A stretch of 64,000 bases of DNA from Brevibacterium atlanticum (GTDB lineage: Bacteria; Actinomycetota; Actinomycetes; Actinomycetales; Brevibacteriaceae). Each line of letters starts with the position of its first letter. Position 1 is the first letter of the stretch. The position numbers were made by a program, and so were the translations under genes. Positions 34,573 to 43,570 of this stretch are shown here, piece by piece. Where the stretch lies: contig NZ_CP050152.1 of assembly GCF_011617245.1 (NCBI RefSeq), positions 3,834,503 to 3,898,502 of the forward strand, read 5' to 3'. The notes beneath the pieces are model-generated. The model was given only the letters and a program-made list of their open reading frames with translations, made no database searches and was not told the DNA's origin.

Positions 34573-36396
34573 TCAGCCTTCGGATTTCCGACCGTCCTCG
34601 TTGCCTTCGCCAGCGTCGCCGCGACCGTTCTCGCCGCGACCGGATCCGTCGGCACCGCCACGTTCGGCGTTGCTGCTTCCGGTGTCGTCGAGGCGGCGCT
34701 TCGCCTCGTCGATGTAGCCCTGCACGTCGAATCCGGTGGCCTTCTTCACGTCATCGCCGATCCGGTCGAGGTCGATGCCGCTCTCGTCGAGGAACGCCTT
34801 CGGATCGAAGTTCCCTCGATTCGACTTCCGTCCGGGACCGTCGGAGACGACCCCGTCGACGACCTCGCCCGTACCGCCGACCGAGCTCGCGGAGCCGCTG
34901 CCCGTCGAGCCTGCACCACCCGGGCCACCCGTACCGCCTGGGCCACCCGTACCGCCATTGTCGCCCGATCCCGAATTATCGGGCCCGTCCGAACCGCCAA
35001 CGCCGTCCGAACTGTTCGACCCCGAACCGCCGCTGTCGCCCGACCCGCCCGAGCTCTTCGCCTTGGCGACGAGGTCGGTGAGGTCGACGCCGGTCGTCCC
35101 ACGGACCACCTCGAGGACCTGCGAAAGGTTGTTCGACACCGAGTTCGCGAGCTTGGATTCTCCGTCGGTGGACACGATCGAGAGATCCTTGATGTTCGCG
35201 TACGGCGCCACCAGCTCGCCGGCGACGGAGGGCAGCACCTCAAGCACCTTCGACAGCACGGCAGCATCGTTGAACTGCTTGTAGGCCTCGGCCTGTGCCC
35301 GCAGCGCTTCGGCTTCCGCCTCACCACGTGCCCGGATCGCGGCGGCCTCGGCCTCACCTTCGAGTCGGATCGCTTCGGCGTCCTTCGACCGGCGGTGGAG
35401 TTCTGCGGCAGCCTCGGCGCGACCTTGGGCTTCGATCTCATACGCCCGGGCATCGGCGGCGGCCTGCTGCCGGTAGCGTTCGGCGTCAGCCGGACGGCGA
35501 ACCTCGGCGTCGAGCTGTTCGGCTCGCAGCTCCGCGGCTTCCTTCGCCACGATCCGGTCCTTCTCGAGCAGCTTCTGCTTCTCGGCCGCGGCGGCGAGCG
35601 GGCCCGCGTTGTCCGCGGAAGCCTGCCGTTGATCGGCCTCTTCCTTCAGGGCTGCGCGGCGCAGGGCGAGCTGCTGCTGCTGTTCGGCGATGGCCTGGTC
35701 GGTCAGCGCCTGCTGCTTCTGGGTCTCCTCGTTCTGCTGGGCTTCCTCGACGGCCGATGCGCGGCCGGCATTCGCCTCAGCGATGGCGGCGTTCTTCGCC
35801 ACCTCGGCGGCCTGCGGACGACCCCAGTCGCGCAGGTAGCTGCCCTCGTCCTCGACCGCGGAGATCTGGAACGTGTCGATGATGAGGCCCTGGTTGTTCA
35901 TCGAGTGCGCGGATTCCTCCTGCACCTGAGCGGCGAAGGAGGCGCGGTCCTGGATGATCTGCTCGACGGTGAGCGTGCCGACCACGGCGCGCAGGGTGCC
36001 GGAGAGGATCTCCTTCGAGTAGTGGTCGATCTGGTCCTGCTGATCGAGGAAGCGCTGCGCGGCCTTGCGCACATCGTCCTCGGTGCCGCCGACCTTGACC
36101 TGAGCGACGCCGCGCAGACGCAGCGCGATGCCGTTGATCGAGATGCCGTCGATCTCGACGGAGATCTGCCGCGAGGACAGAGAGAGGATGAACGCCTTCT
36201 GCACGATCGGATAGACGACCGAACGGCCGCCGATGACGATGCGACCGGTCCCGGATGCCCCCGAGGCGTTCCGGCCGGTGATGATGAGCGCCTCGGACGG
36301 GGACGCGATCTTGTAGGAGCGCAGGATCACGAACAGAACGATCAGAATGATGAGGACGAGGACGCCGATTCCTCCGACGCCGAAGAGCAGGTCCAT
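34573..36396 (-). CDS. Flotillin-like SPFH-domain membrane protein
   Basis: 607 residues. An N-terminal membrane segment (residues 4-26) leads into an SPFH/Band 7 domain (SPSEALIITGRN, VEIDGISINGIALRLRGVAQVKVG, ALRAVVGTL-like oligomerisation helix), then a long Ala/Glu/Gln coiled coil (about 210-400) typical of flotillins. The end is unusual: a Ser/Gly/Asp/Pro-rich stretch of about 90 residues (GGTGGPGGTGGPGG) followed by a small folded-looking segment (FDPKAFLDESGIDLDRIGDDV). Flotillins organise membrane domains. ATG at 36396 has AAAGG upstream. Confidence 0.9.
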   Translation of the reverse strand: MDLLFGVGGIGVLVLIILIVLFVILRSYKIASPSEALIITGRNASGASGTGRIVIGGRSVVYPIVQKAFILSLSSRQISVEIDGISINGIALRLRGVAQVKVGGTEDDVRKAAQRFLDQQDQIDHYSKEILSGTLRAVVGTLTVEQIIQDRASFAAQVQEESAHSMNNQGLIIDTFQISAVEDEGSYLRDWGRPQAAEVAKNAAIAEANAGRASAVEEAQQNEETQKQQALTDQAIAEQQQQLALRRAALKEEADQRQASADNAGPLAAAAEKQKLLEKDRIVAKEAAELRAEQLDAEVRRPADAERYRQQAAADARAYEIEAQGRAEAAAELHRRSKDAEAIRLEGEAEAAAIRARGEAEAEALRAQAEAYKQFNDAAVLSKVLEVLPSVAGELVAPYANIKDLSIVSTDGESKLANSVSNNLSQVLEVVRGTTGVDLTDLVAKAKSSGGSGDSGGSGSNSSDGVGGSDGPDNSGSGDNGGTGGPGGTGGPGGAGSTGSGSASSVGGTGEVVDGVVSDGPGRKSNRGNFDPKAFLDESGIDLDRIGDDVKKATGFDVQGYIDEAKRRLDDTGSSNAERGGADGSGRGENGRGDAGEGNEDGRKSEG

Positions 36397-36599
36397 CGGT
36401 GGGCCTTTCATTGCAGTGGGGTGTGCAGTCGGCCGATGACCGGCCGGTCCCACTCATCCTAGGCGAGCGCGTCGACGCGGAACAGTGCCGTCTTCCGCCG
36501 AGGCGGCCCGGCACCTTCCCCGGGTCCGCATCTGCCTCGATCGCAGACCCACCCCGCACCGAGGCGGCCCGGCGGAACCGGGAGCGAGCTCGGTTCGGG
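36397..36599. other. Intergenic region with a duplicated 15-mer
   Basis: CCGAGGCGGCCCGGC occurs at 36498-36512 and 36559-36573. The first copy includes the window-wide 10-mer GCCGAGGCGG. No gene seen. The region probably contains the flotillin promoter. Confidence 0.5.
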
Positions 36600-37052
36600 T
36601 CAGGATCCGGGAGGACCGACCGTGAGCAGGACGACGAAAACGATGATGACGATGACCAGGCCGACACCGAGCGCCAGCCACGGAGAGCGCAGCGCCCAGG
36701 CGACGAGCTTCTCGATGGGACCACGCGGTGCGCGACCGTCGGCACCGAGGCCCCAGCCGCCGGAGAGCGCCCCGGCGCGAGCCGAGACGATCTCGAAGGG
36801 CACGGTGGCGAACGGAACGATCGCGGACACGAGCCCCATCACGAACCGGCCCCACCCCCACCGCTGCGAAACACCGACGAGGATGACGGCGAGGACGAAG
36901 CAGAGGAAGACGAACCCGTGGACGCTGCCGCCGATGCGCACCCCCACCTCGGTGGTCTTGGTCCCGTATTTGAGGATCATGCCGATGATGAGCATCGCCC
37001 AGGTGATGGCCTCGGCCACGGCGAAGAAGTTGAAGAAACGTTTGGGAGTCAC
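36600..37052 (-). CDS. DUF3817 integral membrane protein
   Basis: 150 residues. VTPKRFFNFFAVAEAITWAM, ILKYGTKTTE and GSVHGFVFLCF are characteristic of the DUF3817 family, small three- or four-helix membrane proteins common in actinobacteria. An extra C-terminal helix (residues 120-145) follows a Gly/Arg loop. The GTG start at 37052 is chosen from family alignment; TTG at 37058 is possible. Function unknown. Confidence 0.75.
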   Translation of the reverse strand: MTPKRFFNFFAVAEAITWAMLIIGMILKYGTKTTEVGVRIGGSVHGFVFLCFVLAVILVGVSQRWGWGRFVMGLVSAIVPFATVPFEIVSARAGALSGGWGLGADGRAPRGPIEKLVAWALRSPWLALGVGLVIVIIVFVVLLTVGPPGS

Positions 37053-37195
37053 GGTCAACCATTGTGCCGTGTGCAGGTGGGTGAGCGCTGAATGCCTCCA
37101 CCGACTGAGCGGGGGCGTCTCAGCACGGTGCGGAGCGTGGACCCGTTGACCGGCTGAAAGGGCACGCCAGGTGAATCGAGCTGTGAATGGGCACA

Positions 37196-37227
37196 CGGGC
37201 CGGCAAGCTTTCTCAGTCGCCGGCCCG
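37196..37227 (-). terminator. Terminator of the M28 aminopeptidase gene
   Basis: CGGGCCGGC (37196-37204) / GCCGGCCCG (37219-37227), perfect 9-bp stem with a 14-base loop, about 90 bases beyond the minus-strand stop. Confidence 0.5.
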
Positions 37228-37315
37228 CGTGGATCAGGGCCTCACCTCAGCGGGGGAATCATCCGGGAATCGATCGCGATGATGCCCCGCCTCGGCGATG
37301 GATCGTCTCCGCCGC

Positions 37316-39424
37316 TCAGCGCTTGCGGCGGCGCGAGCCCATCGTCATCGCAACACCGAGCACGATGAGTGCCCCGGCCGAGATGACCAGCGGCAGTGCC
37401 TCGTTACCGGTGCGCGGCAGGTCTCCTCCGCCGCCACCGCCTCCGGAGCCGTCCTCAGCGGCGACGACCTCGAAGGACCCGTTCAGCGGATCTCCGCCGT
37501 CACAGTCGACGGTGACCGCATAGGTGCCGATGTAGGTCTCGGCCTGCGACTCATCGAGTCCGCGGACGCCGAACCGTGCGGCGGTGTCCTCGCCGACCTC
37601 GGCTGTCTGCTCGAACTTCTCGATATTGCCGTTGCCCGGGTCGACGGTCATCGTCGCGGTCGTGTCTGCGGTGCAGCCGGTCGCGGTGACCTGGACACCC
37701 TTGTCACCGACGAAGTCATCGGCCTCGATCGTCTCCGGATCGACGCTCAGCGCTCGCTCACCCGCAGGAGGATCGGTCGGGTCGGTCGGCGGATCGGTGG
37801 GATCCGTCGGCGGGTCCGTCGGAGCATCGACGAGGTCGTAGGCCAGCGTGTGCACCGCGAATGCGATCGCCGGAACGAAGATGTCCATCGAATCGCGGTT
37901 GACGTTCTCGATGGTGTCCGACGGTTGATGGTAGTTCGTATCGTGCTTGGCACCGACCGTGCCGCCGAACATCTCGGCCTCCTCCGCGGTCTTCGTGCCG
38001 TCGGCGCCGGAGAACAGGCCGCTGGCGGGAATGCCGTTGTCGATGAACGCCTGGTAGTCCGAACGTCCGGAGAAGTCCGTGCCGACGTTGGGCTGATCGT
38101 TGTCGGCGAAGTAGTCGGTGAAGACCTTCTCGAGCTCGGCAGAGCCTGCGGGGACGTTGACCCCATCGGGGATCGGCACATCGGAGCCGTCGGAGTCGAG
38201 CGTGCCGACGATGTAGTTGTCGGAGCCGATCATGTCGAAGTTCATATATGCCTTGATCTTCGACAGTTCGCTGTCATCGAGGCTCTCGACATAGTGGGTC
38301 GAACCGACGAGTCCTTCCTCTTCGGCGCCCCACCATCCGAAGCGGATCGCGTTGTCGGCGTCGGTGGGCTGCTTCGCCAGCGCTTCGGCCGAGGCCAGCA
38401 GGGCCGCGGAACCGGAGCCGTTGTCGTTGACGCCGGGGCCTTCGGCGACGCTGTCGAGGTGGGCGCCGAACATCTGGACGTTGTCGTGGTCGCCGGCCTT
38501 GGTCTCGGCGATGACGTTCCACGTCGTCGAGGTGACGTATTCGGTCTCGAGGGTGAAGTCCGCAGTGAGCGCGGCGGCCGCTGCGGCCTCGTCGTCGGCC
38601 GTCGCGTCGTCGACTGCTTCGTCGTCTGTCGCCTCATCGCCGCCGGAGAGTCCTGTGTCCTTTTCGGCGTCGCCGTTCTCGGCCTTCTCAGATGCCGCCT
38701 CGGCTTCGGCCGCTTCCTCGACCTTGGACAGGAGATCCTGGCCGACGTTGTAGGTGACCGTCACCGTCGGTGTGCCGTTCTCGATCCGCTCTCCGAGAGT
38801 GGCATTGAGCGCCTCATCGGGGTTGGCGGAGTCGTTGTTGTAGATGATGAGCGCGGCGGCACCGGCGTCGGTGGCGGCCTGCGCCTTCTCCCCGAACGAG
38901 CACTCACCTCGAGCGGCGAGGACGAGCGCGCCCTCAGCCGAATCGTCGTAGTCGTCGGCGGAGCAGCCGAGCTGTCCTCCGGCCAGGTCGCTGTTGTCGT
39001 CATCGACCGGCAGGACCACAGGGATGCCGGTCAGCGGCTCGTCGGTCGCCTCGGTGTAGCTTGCGGTCGTGACGTCGACCTTCTCCCCGTCGATAACGAC
39101 CTCGACGGTGCCGTCCTTCTGCTGTTCGTGTTCGAACGACTGGCGCTTCACGTCGAAGGCTCCGGTGGCTTCGAGTGTGTCCTCGACGTACTCGACCGCC
39201 TCTTCATAGCCAGGGGTGCCGAGGGCGCGGAATCCCTCATCCGCATGGGAGGTGGAGATGCCGGAGATCTTCTGCAGATGCTTCATCGCGGCGTCGCCGG
39301 TGACGCCCATATCGGTGTGTTCGGTCGGCCCTGCGGTGCCGGCGGCCAGTGCCGGACTCACCCCTCCGAGGACCAGTCCGGCTGCGGCGGTGACCGCCAG
39401 CCAGCTCTTCGTGCGCAACTTCAT
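37316..39424 (-). CDS. Sortase-anchored M28 zinc aminopeptidase
   Basis: 702 residues. A signal peptide (residues 1-27, SPALAA cleavage) precedes an M28 peptidase with a protease-associated domain inserted (GECSFGEKAQAATDAGAAALIIYNND). Zinc ligands and catalytic residues are in FGAHLDSVAEG, NDNGSGSAALL, AEEEGLVG, FDMIGSDN and YHQPSDT. An acidic Ala/Glu/Asp block lies at about 225-280. After a PTDPPTDP linker a C-terminal domain ends in the sorting signal LPRTG, a hydrophobic helix and RRRKR, so the enzyme is attached to the cell wall. It probably releases N-terminal amino acids from external peptides. Confidence 0.92.
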   Translation of the reverse strand: MKLRTKSWLAVTAAAGLVLGGVSPALAAGTAGPTEHTDMGVTGDAAMKHLQKISGISTSHADEGFRALGTPGYEEAVEYVEDTLEATGAFDVKRQSFEHEQQKDGTVEVVIDGEKVDVTTASYTEATDEPLTGIPVVLPVDDDNSDLAGGQLGCSADDYDDSAEGALVLAARGECSFGEKAQAATDAGAAALIIYNNDSANPDEALNATLGERIENGTPTVTVTYNVGQDLLSKVEEAAEAEAASEKAENGDAEKDTGLSGGDEATDDEAVDDATADDEAAAAAALTADFTLETEYVTSTTWNVIAETKAGDHDNVQMFGAHLDSVAEGPGVNDNGSGSAALLASAEALAKQPTDADNAIRFGWWGAEEEGLVGSTHYVESLDDSELSKIKAYMNFDMIGSDNYIVGTLDSDGSDVPIPDGVNVPAGSAELEKVFTDYFADNDQPNVGTDFSGRSDYQAFIDNGIPASGLFSGADGTKTAEEAEMFGGTVGAKHDTNYHQPSDTIENVNRDSMDIFVPAIAFAVHTLAYDLVDAPTDPPTDPTDPPTDPTDPPAGERALSVDPETIEADDFVGDKGVQVTATGCTADTTATMTVDPGNGNIEKFEQTAEVGEDTAARFGVRGLDESQAETYIGTYAVTVDCDGGDPLNGSFEVVAAEDGSGGGGGGGDLPRTGNEALPLVISAGALIVLGVAMTMGSRRRKR

Positions 39425-39606
39425 GGAGTTCCTTTCGCTCCGTCATGTGCCTGCAGGAATCGCTGGGCGGGCGCACCGGAATCGACCGTCACGGCATGGT
39501 CGCCACACCGGCTCCGGCCCTTCGTCTGCGCTTGCGGGGAAGTTCGATTCTGACGTTTCGCCGCGATCCGTCGTTGGTAACGAATCACATCTGACTGTGA
39601 CGAAAC

Positions 39607-39622
39607 GGTGACACAACTCACA
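39607..39622. promoter_or_regulatory. CRP/GlxR-like site
   Basis: GGTGA-CACAAC-TCACA fits the actinobacterial CRP-family consensus TGTGA-N6-TCACA at nine of ten defined bases. A second dyad, TGGGCT-N7-AGCCCA, follows at 39624-39642. Both lie in the AT-richer divergent region between the aminopeptidase and the VIT1-family gene, so the aminopeptidase may be under carbon control. Confidence 0.55.
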
Positions 39623-39745
39623 TTGGGCTTTAATCTAGCCCACATTTGCGGGGTTTAATGTCACGAATTGATAACAACCGGTCACCGAATGGTTTCGCGC
39701 TTCTCACCTGTGCCGAAGTCCGACCATACGACTAGACTCGGACCA

Positions 39746-40849
39746 GTGACGACCAACGATTCCGCAGGAGGCGCCCAGCCCGCCGCTCCCGACGGGCGGA
39801 CCATTCGCCGCTGGCAGCGCTACCTCGCCAACGAGCGGCTCGAGGAAAGGGTCTACCGCGACCTCGCCGAACGCCGCAAAGGCGAAGACAGGGAGATCCT
39901 CCTCAGCCTCGCCACCGCCGAATCGCGCCACCAGGAACACTGGATCGAGCTCCTGGGCGAGCACGCGGAGAAGCGTCGGTCGGCCGACCTCGTCACCCGC
40001 TGCCTGGCCTTCTTTGGCCGCATGTTCGGCTCCGTGTTCGTCCTCGCGCTCGCGCAGCAGTCGGAGACGAGCTCTCCCTATGAGGACGACGATGCCGCCT
40101 CGGCGGAGATGGCCGCCGACGAACGCATCCACGCCGAGGTGGTCCGAGCGCTGGCCGCCCGATCCCGAGCCCGCCTGTCGGGGAACTTCCGCGCCGCCGT
40201 CTTCGGCGCCAACGACGGACTCGTCTCAAATCTCGCCCTCGTCCTCGGCGTCGGTGCCGCAGGAGTCTCCAACACCGTCATCCTGCTGACCGGCGCGTCC
40301 GGACTCCTCGCCGGAGCCCTGTCGATGGGTGCCGGCGAGTACATCTCCGTACGGTCCCAGCGCGAACTCCTCGACGCCTCGACCCCGGACCCCGAATCCC
40401 GGCACGCCCTGGCCGACCTCAACATCGACGCCAACGAACTCGCGCTCGTCTTCCGCGCCCGCGGCATGGACGCCCGCGAGGCCGAGGCCCGAGCGAATCG
40501 CGCGATCGCGGCGGCGAAGAACCAGCAGCCCCCGAAGCTGCCGGCCATCGATTCGGGAGTCGATCGCGATGAGCTCGGCACGGGCCTCGGTGCCGCTCTG
40601 TCGAGCTTCTGCTTCTTCTCCTCCGGCGCGCTCATCCCGATCCTGCCCTACATCTTCGGCATGACCGGGCTGCCCGCTGTGATCCTCTCCGCCGGCCTGG
40701 TCGGCATCGCCCTGTTGTTCACCGGCGGCATCGTCGGCCTGCTCTCGGGCAAGTCCCCGGGACCGCGGGCCCTGCGCCAACTCGGCATCGGCTTCGGCGC
40801 CGCCGCCGTGACCTATGTCCTCGGCCTGTTCTTCGGAGGCACTGCATGA
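39746..40849 (+). CDS. Ferritin-like domain / VIT1-CCC1 family metal transporter
   Basis: 367 residues. The N-terminal 140 residues are a ferritin-like helical bundle (LANERLEERVYRDLAERR, SRHQEHWIELLGEHA, ADERIHAEVVRAL) with metal-binding E/ExxH patterns. The rest is a VIT1/CCC1 domain (FGANDGLVSNLALVLGVGAAG, GALSMGAGEYISV). It probably moves Fe or Mn across the membrane using the ferritin-like part to bind or oxidise it. The start is a GTG; TAGACT at 39733-39738 would place transcription at or near that GTG, so the mRNA is probably leaderless. Confidence 0.87.
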   Translation: MTTNDSAGGAQPAAPDGRTIRRWQRYLANERLEERVYRDLAERRKGEDREILLSLATAESRHQEHWIELLGEHAEKRRSADLVTRCLAFFGRMFGSVFVLALAQQSETSSPYEDDDAASAEMAADERIHAEVVRALAARSRARLSGNFRAAVFGANDGLVSNLALVLGVGAAGVSNTVILLTGASGLLAGALSMGAGEYISVRSQRELLDASTPDPESRHALADLNIDANELALVFRARGMDAREAEARANRAIAAAKNQQPPKLPAIDSGVDRDELGTGLGAALSSFCFFSSGALIPILPYIFGMTGLPAVILSAGLVGIALLFTGGIVGLLSGKSPGPRALRQLGIGFGAAAVTYVLGLFFGGTA

Positions 40850-41733
40850 CCGACCCGCTCATCCTCGTCGACCCGACCGATGCGACGTTCGCGCTCACCG
40901 AGCTCACTGCCGCACAGCTGCCGGTCACCGACCTCTCCGCCCACCGTGGGGACGGCATCTTCGAAACTGTGCTGGTCAGCGCGCGTGAGGACGGGTTCAC
41001 CGTCGTCTCGCGGGACCGCCACTTCGCACGCTTCCGCACGTCCGCCTCGGCGCTGGATCTGCCCGAGCCCGACCCCGCGCTCTGGGATCGGGTCCTCGAC
41101 GAACTGATCGCCGAGGTGACCGCCGCCGATCCGACGATCGCCGAGTTCGGGATCCGCTATGCACTCTCGCGCGGCGAGGTGGGTGCCGCCGGGGCGGTCC
41201 GCCCGCGCGGGTGGGCATTCCCCGTGCCCGTGGACTCACACATCCGCACGGCCCGCGAACACGGCGTCACCGCCGTCAGCCTCGATCGCGGCTTCGATGC
41301 CTATATCGGCAGCAAGGCTCCCTGGCTGCTCATCGGAGCCAAGACCCTGTCCTATGCGGTCAATCAGGCGGCCGGTCGCTATGCCGGTCAGCAGGGCGCC
41401 GACGAGGCCCTGTTCGTCTCCCACGACGGCATCGTGCTCGAAGGGCCGACCGCGAACATCATCATCCGCCGAGGCGACCGCCTGCTCACGCCCGATCCCG
41501 CAGCGGGACTGCTGTCGGGAACGACCCAGCGGCTGATCTTCGATCGTGCCGAGGAGCTGGGGCTGAGAGCCGAATACGCCGACCTCGTTCTCGAAGACGT
41601 CAAGACCGCCGACGGCGCGTGGTACGTCTCATCGATACGCACGGCCGCGGCGCTGCGAGAACTCGACGGGAATGCGATCGCCGTCGACGACGCCCTGACG
41701 CGCCGCCTCCAGGAGATCGTGCGACACGGCTGA
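40846..41733 (+). CDS. pabC: Aminodeoxychorismate lyase (class IV PLP enzyme)
   Basis: 295 residues, fold-type IV. GDGIFETVLV, RDRHFARFRTSASAL, the Lys in IGAKTLSYAVNQAAGR, and DEALFVSHDGIVLEGPTANI followed by TPDPAAGLLSGTTQ are the class IV series. The arrangement fits PabC, which makes 4-aminobenzoate for folate; branched-chain or D-amino acid transaminase cannot be ruled out. The ATG overlaps the stop of the VIT1-family gene (ATGA), an odd partner for folate synthesis. Confidence 0.75.
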   Translation: MTDPLILVDPTDATFALTELTAAQLPVTDLSAHRGDGIFETVLVSAREDGFTVVSRDRHFARFRTSASALDLPEPDPALWDRVLDELIAEVTAADPTIAEFGIRYALSRGEVGAAGAVRPRGWAFPVPVDSHIRTAREHGVTAVSLDRGFDAYIGSKAPWLLIGAKTLSYAVNQAAGRYAGQQGADEALFVSHDGIVLEGPTANIIIRRGDRLLTPDPAAGLLSGTTQRLIFDRAEELGLRAEYADLVLEDVKTADGAWYVSSIRTAAALRELDGNAIAVDDALTRRLQEIVRHG

Positions 41734-41811
41734 CGTTCGTGGCTGAACCGGGCAGCTGAACAGTGCAAGTGGACTGCACGTTCGAACTGGTCTTCTGAAG
41801 TGGGGGATGCG

Positions 41812-41839
41812 CTGCCCCGAGCGCTCAGGCTCGGGGCAG
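41812..41839. terminator. Bidirectional hairpin after pabC
   Basis: CTGCCCCGAGC (41812-41822) and GCTCGGGGCAG (41829-41839), 11-bp perfect stem with a six-base loop. It overlaps the stop codon of the converging small membrane protein gene. Confidence 0.6.
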
Positions 41840-42025
41840 GGCGTCGGCTCTCGCCGACGAGGGGAGAGTGAAGGCGAGCACGAGCCCGAGGATGCAGGCC
41901 GCGCAGCCGGTCAGCCACAGCACCCAGAAGATGCCGGCGAGACCGGGCAGCAGCGCCAGGAAGAACCCGAGGGCACCGCAGACGAACAGTCCGGTGACGA
42001 CCCGAGTCTTCCATTTCCTCAGCAT
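41825..42025 (-). CDS. Small two-helix membrane protein
   Basis: 66 residues: basic start MLRKWKTR, then two hydrophobic segments (about 9-32 and 35-53). The ATG has GAAAGG seven bases upstream. No family recognised. Confidence 0.6.
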   Translation of the reverse strand: MLRKWKTRVVTGLFVCGALGFFLALLPGLAGIFWVLWLTGCAACILGLVLAFTLPSSARADALPRA

Positions 42026-42280
42026 GACGCGCCTTTCTCAGCTCCGCCTCGGCGAGGGTCTTCCCTTACCCCGACCGAAGCGTGCTCTCAAGCTATCCGG
42101 GTCACGACCGAAAGCGCATCCCCCAAAAGTATGAGATTCAGGGACTTTCTGACTATTCCCCGGGTACGCTGGCACCGCTGAGAGGCGTGCGCCACGTCCT
42201 GAGTTAGTGTTGACTCGGACGGAATACGTTCACACGACTCGAACGGTCGTGGGACCTGGCCTCAAGGAAAGGACACGAGC

Positions 42281-42580
42281 ATGGGAAAGCTCGCTTGGCA
42301 GATCATCGGCGTGGGAGCGCCCATCGCAGCCGCGTTCGTCGCTCGCAAGACCCTGACCGTCGCATGGGAGAAGTCGACGAAGCGTCCGGCGCCGTCGAAC
42401 CCTGTCGACGATGAGATCTCCATGTCCGAGGCCCTCGCCTGGACGATCGTCTCAGGAGTCGGCGTCGCGGTGGCTCAGCTCGTCGTGCAGCGCATCGCCG
42501 CGAACACCGTGCGCAACAACTTCGGCGATGCCGCCCTGCCGAAGAAGTTCCGCAAGCAGGTCGAAGAGGCCACCGACTGA
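42281..42580 (+). CDS. DUF4235 family protein
   Basis: 99 residues. MGKLAWQIIGVGAPIAAAFVARK, a polar stretch with PVDDEISMSEALAWTIVSGVGVAVAQLVVQR and a final basic segment match the DUF4235 family, small two-helix membrane proteins common in actinobacteria. AAGGAAAGGACACGAGC precedes the ATG. Function unknown. Confidence 0.82.
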   Translation: MGKLAWQIIGVGAPIAAAFVARKTLTVAWEKSTKRPAPSNPVDDEISMSEALAWTIVSGVGVAVAQLVVQRIAANTVRNNFGDAALPKKFRKQVEEATD

Positions 42581-42614
42581 CCCTCGTCGGCGGATCGTCG
42601 CCGACTGAACAGTC

Positions 42615-42649
42615 CGGGACCTGCACCCATCGACCGGGTGCGGGTCCCG
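42615..42649 (+). terminator. Rho-independent terminator after DUF4235 gene
   Basis: A 14-bp stem (CGGGACCTGCACCC / GGGTGCGGGTCCCG, one G-U pair) with a 7-base loop, followed by TTGTCGTTTCTCGTT. This is the only hairpin in the window with a fair T-rich tail. Confidence 0.75.
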
Positions 42650-42734
42650 TTGTCGTTTCTCGTTCGCTCTCACCGGGGAGTTTCGCACTCGGAGGCAGGT
42701 TGACCCTCGGATATCGTCGAACCCGATTCGGGCC

Positions 42735-43523
42735 TCAGAGGCGGTCGAGGATCTCGGCGAGGTGCGCGGCGTCGATCTGACCCGGAGCCGAGGCCTGGCC
42801 GATCTGCGCGAATGTCGCGCAGCTGCCGAAGTCCGCGCCCATGATCCGGCTGGTCCGGCCCAGCCGGCCCATCGAGATGCCGAGCACGGGGCACCCCAGC
42901 TCCGCATGCGCCTCGGCGGTCGCGCCCAGCAGACGGGCGACATCGGCCGGGGTCTGCGGCATCATCGCCGCCTTCGCCACATCGGCACCGGATGCGGCCA
43001 TTCTGCGGAAGGTGGCGATCAGGTCCTCACGTGAGTCCGTGGACTCGAAGTTGTGGTGGGAGGCGACGACCGGGACTCCAACCTCACGCGCCTCGGCGAT
43101 GAGGGCACCGGCCTCGGCTCGGTCGATCTCGATGTCGAGGGCAACGGGAACGGACCCTGCTCCGGACAGTCCCGCCACGAGGCGGCGGGCCACCTCGGCG
43201 TACTCATCCTCAGCGATATCGACCGCCCCGCCTTCGAACCCGGTGCGCAACGTCACGAGCACCGGCAGGCCGGCCGTGACCGCGCTCGGGAGCAGGGTCA
43301 GGACCGCCTCGGCGCGCTCCGCACCGTCTCCATCGCTGCCTGCCAGCAGCGGATCGATGCGCCATTCCACGACGTCGACGACGCTTGTCCGGGCCGCCTC
43401 GGCACAGTCAGAACTCAACTCATCGGCATCGACGGCCTGAGTGGGCACGATGACGGAAGGACGTAGCGGATTGCGCACGGCGGGCGTACCTGCGGCAGGA
43501 TTGAGAAACGGCAGAGGCAACAT
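42735..43523 (-). CDS. aroD: Type I 3-dehydroquinate dehydratase
   Basis: 262 residues, TIM barrel. Substrate and catalytic residues: VEWRID, VTLRTGFEGG, the His in VVASHHNFE and the Schiff-base Lys in GADVAKAAMMP; GISMGRLGRTSRIMG binds substrate near the end. It converts 3-dehydroquinate to 3-dehydroshikimate, in the shikimate pathway or in quinate catabolism. Most actinobacteria use the unrelated type II enzyme, and no other shikimate gene is adjacent, so a catabolic role should be considered. Confidence 0.88.
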   Translation of the reverse strand: MLPLPFLNPAAGTPAVRNPLRPSVIVPTQAVDADELSSDCAEAARTSVVDVVEWRIDPLLAGSDGDGAERAEAVLTLLPSAVTAGLPVLVTLRTGFEGGAVDIAEDEYAEVARRLVAGLSGAGSVPVALDIEIDRAEAGALIAEAREVGVPVVASHHNFESTDSREDLIATFRRMAASGADVAKAAMMPQTPADVARLLGATAEAHAELGCPVLGISMGRLGRTSRIMGADFGSCATFAQIGQASAPGQIDAAHLAEILDRL

Positions 43524-43570
43524 CACTCAAGCGTAAGCGCTGTGCGGCGCGCGCAGGCAGGAGGACACAG

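Noticed and set aside
34203..34661. Possible 150-codon gene between CDF and flotillin genes
   Set aside because: It crosses the perfect inverted repeat and the tandem repeat, overlaps the flotillin end, and has no ribosome site or family pattern.
34432..36462. 676-codon plus-strand frame over the flotillin gene
   Set aside because: Antisense to a clear SPFH protein; product is an Arg/Leu/Val-rich mirror with no domain.
37298..39553. 751-codon plus-strand frame over the aminopeptidase gene
   Set aside because: Antisense to an M28 peptidase with all zinc ligands, signal peptide and LPRTG anchor. Long mirror frames are common at this GC content.
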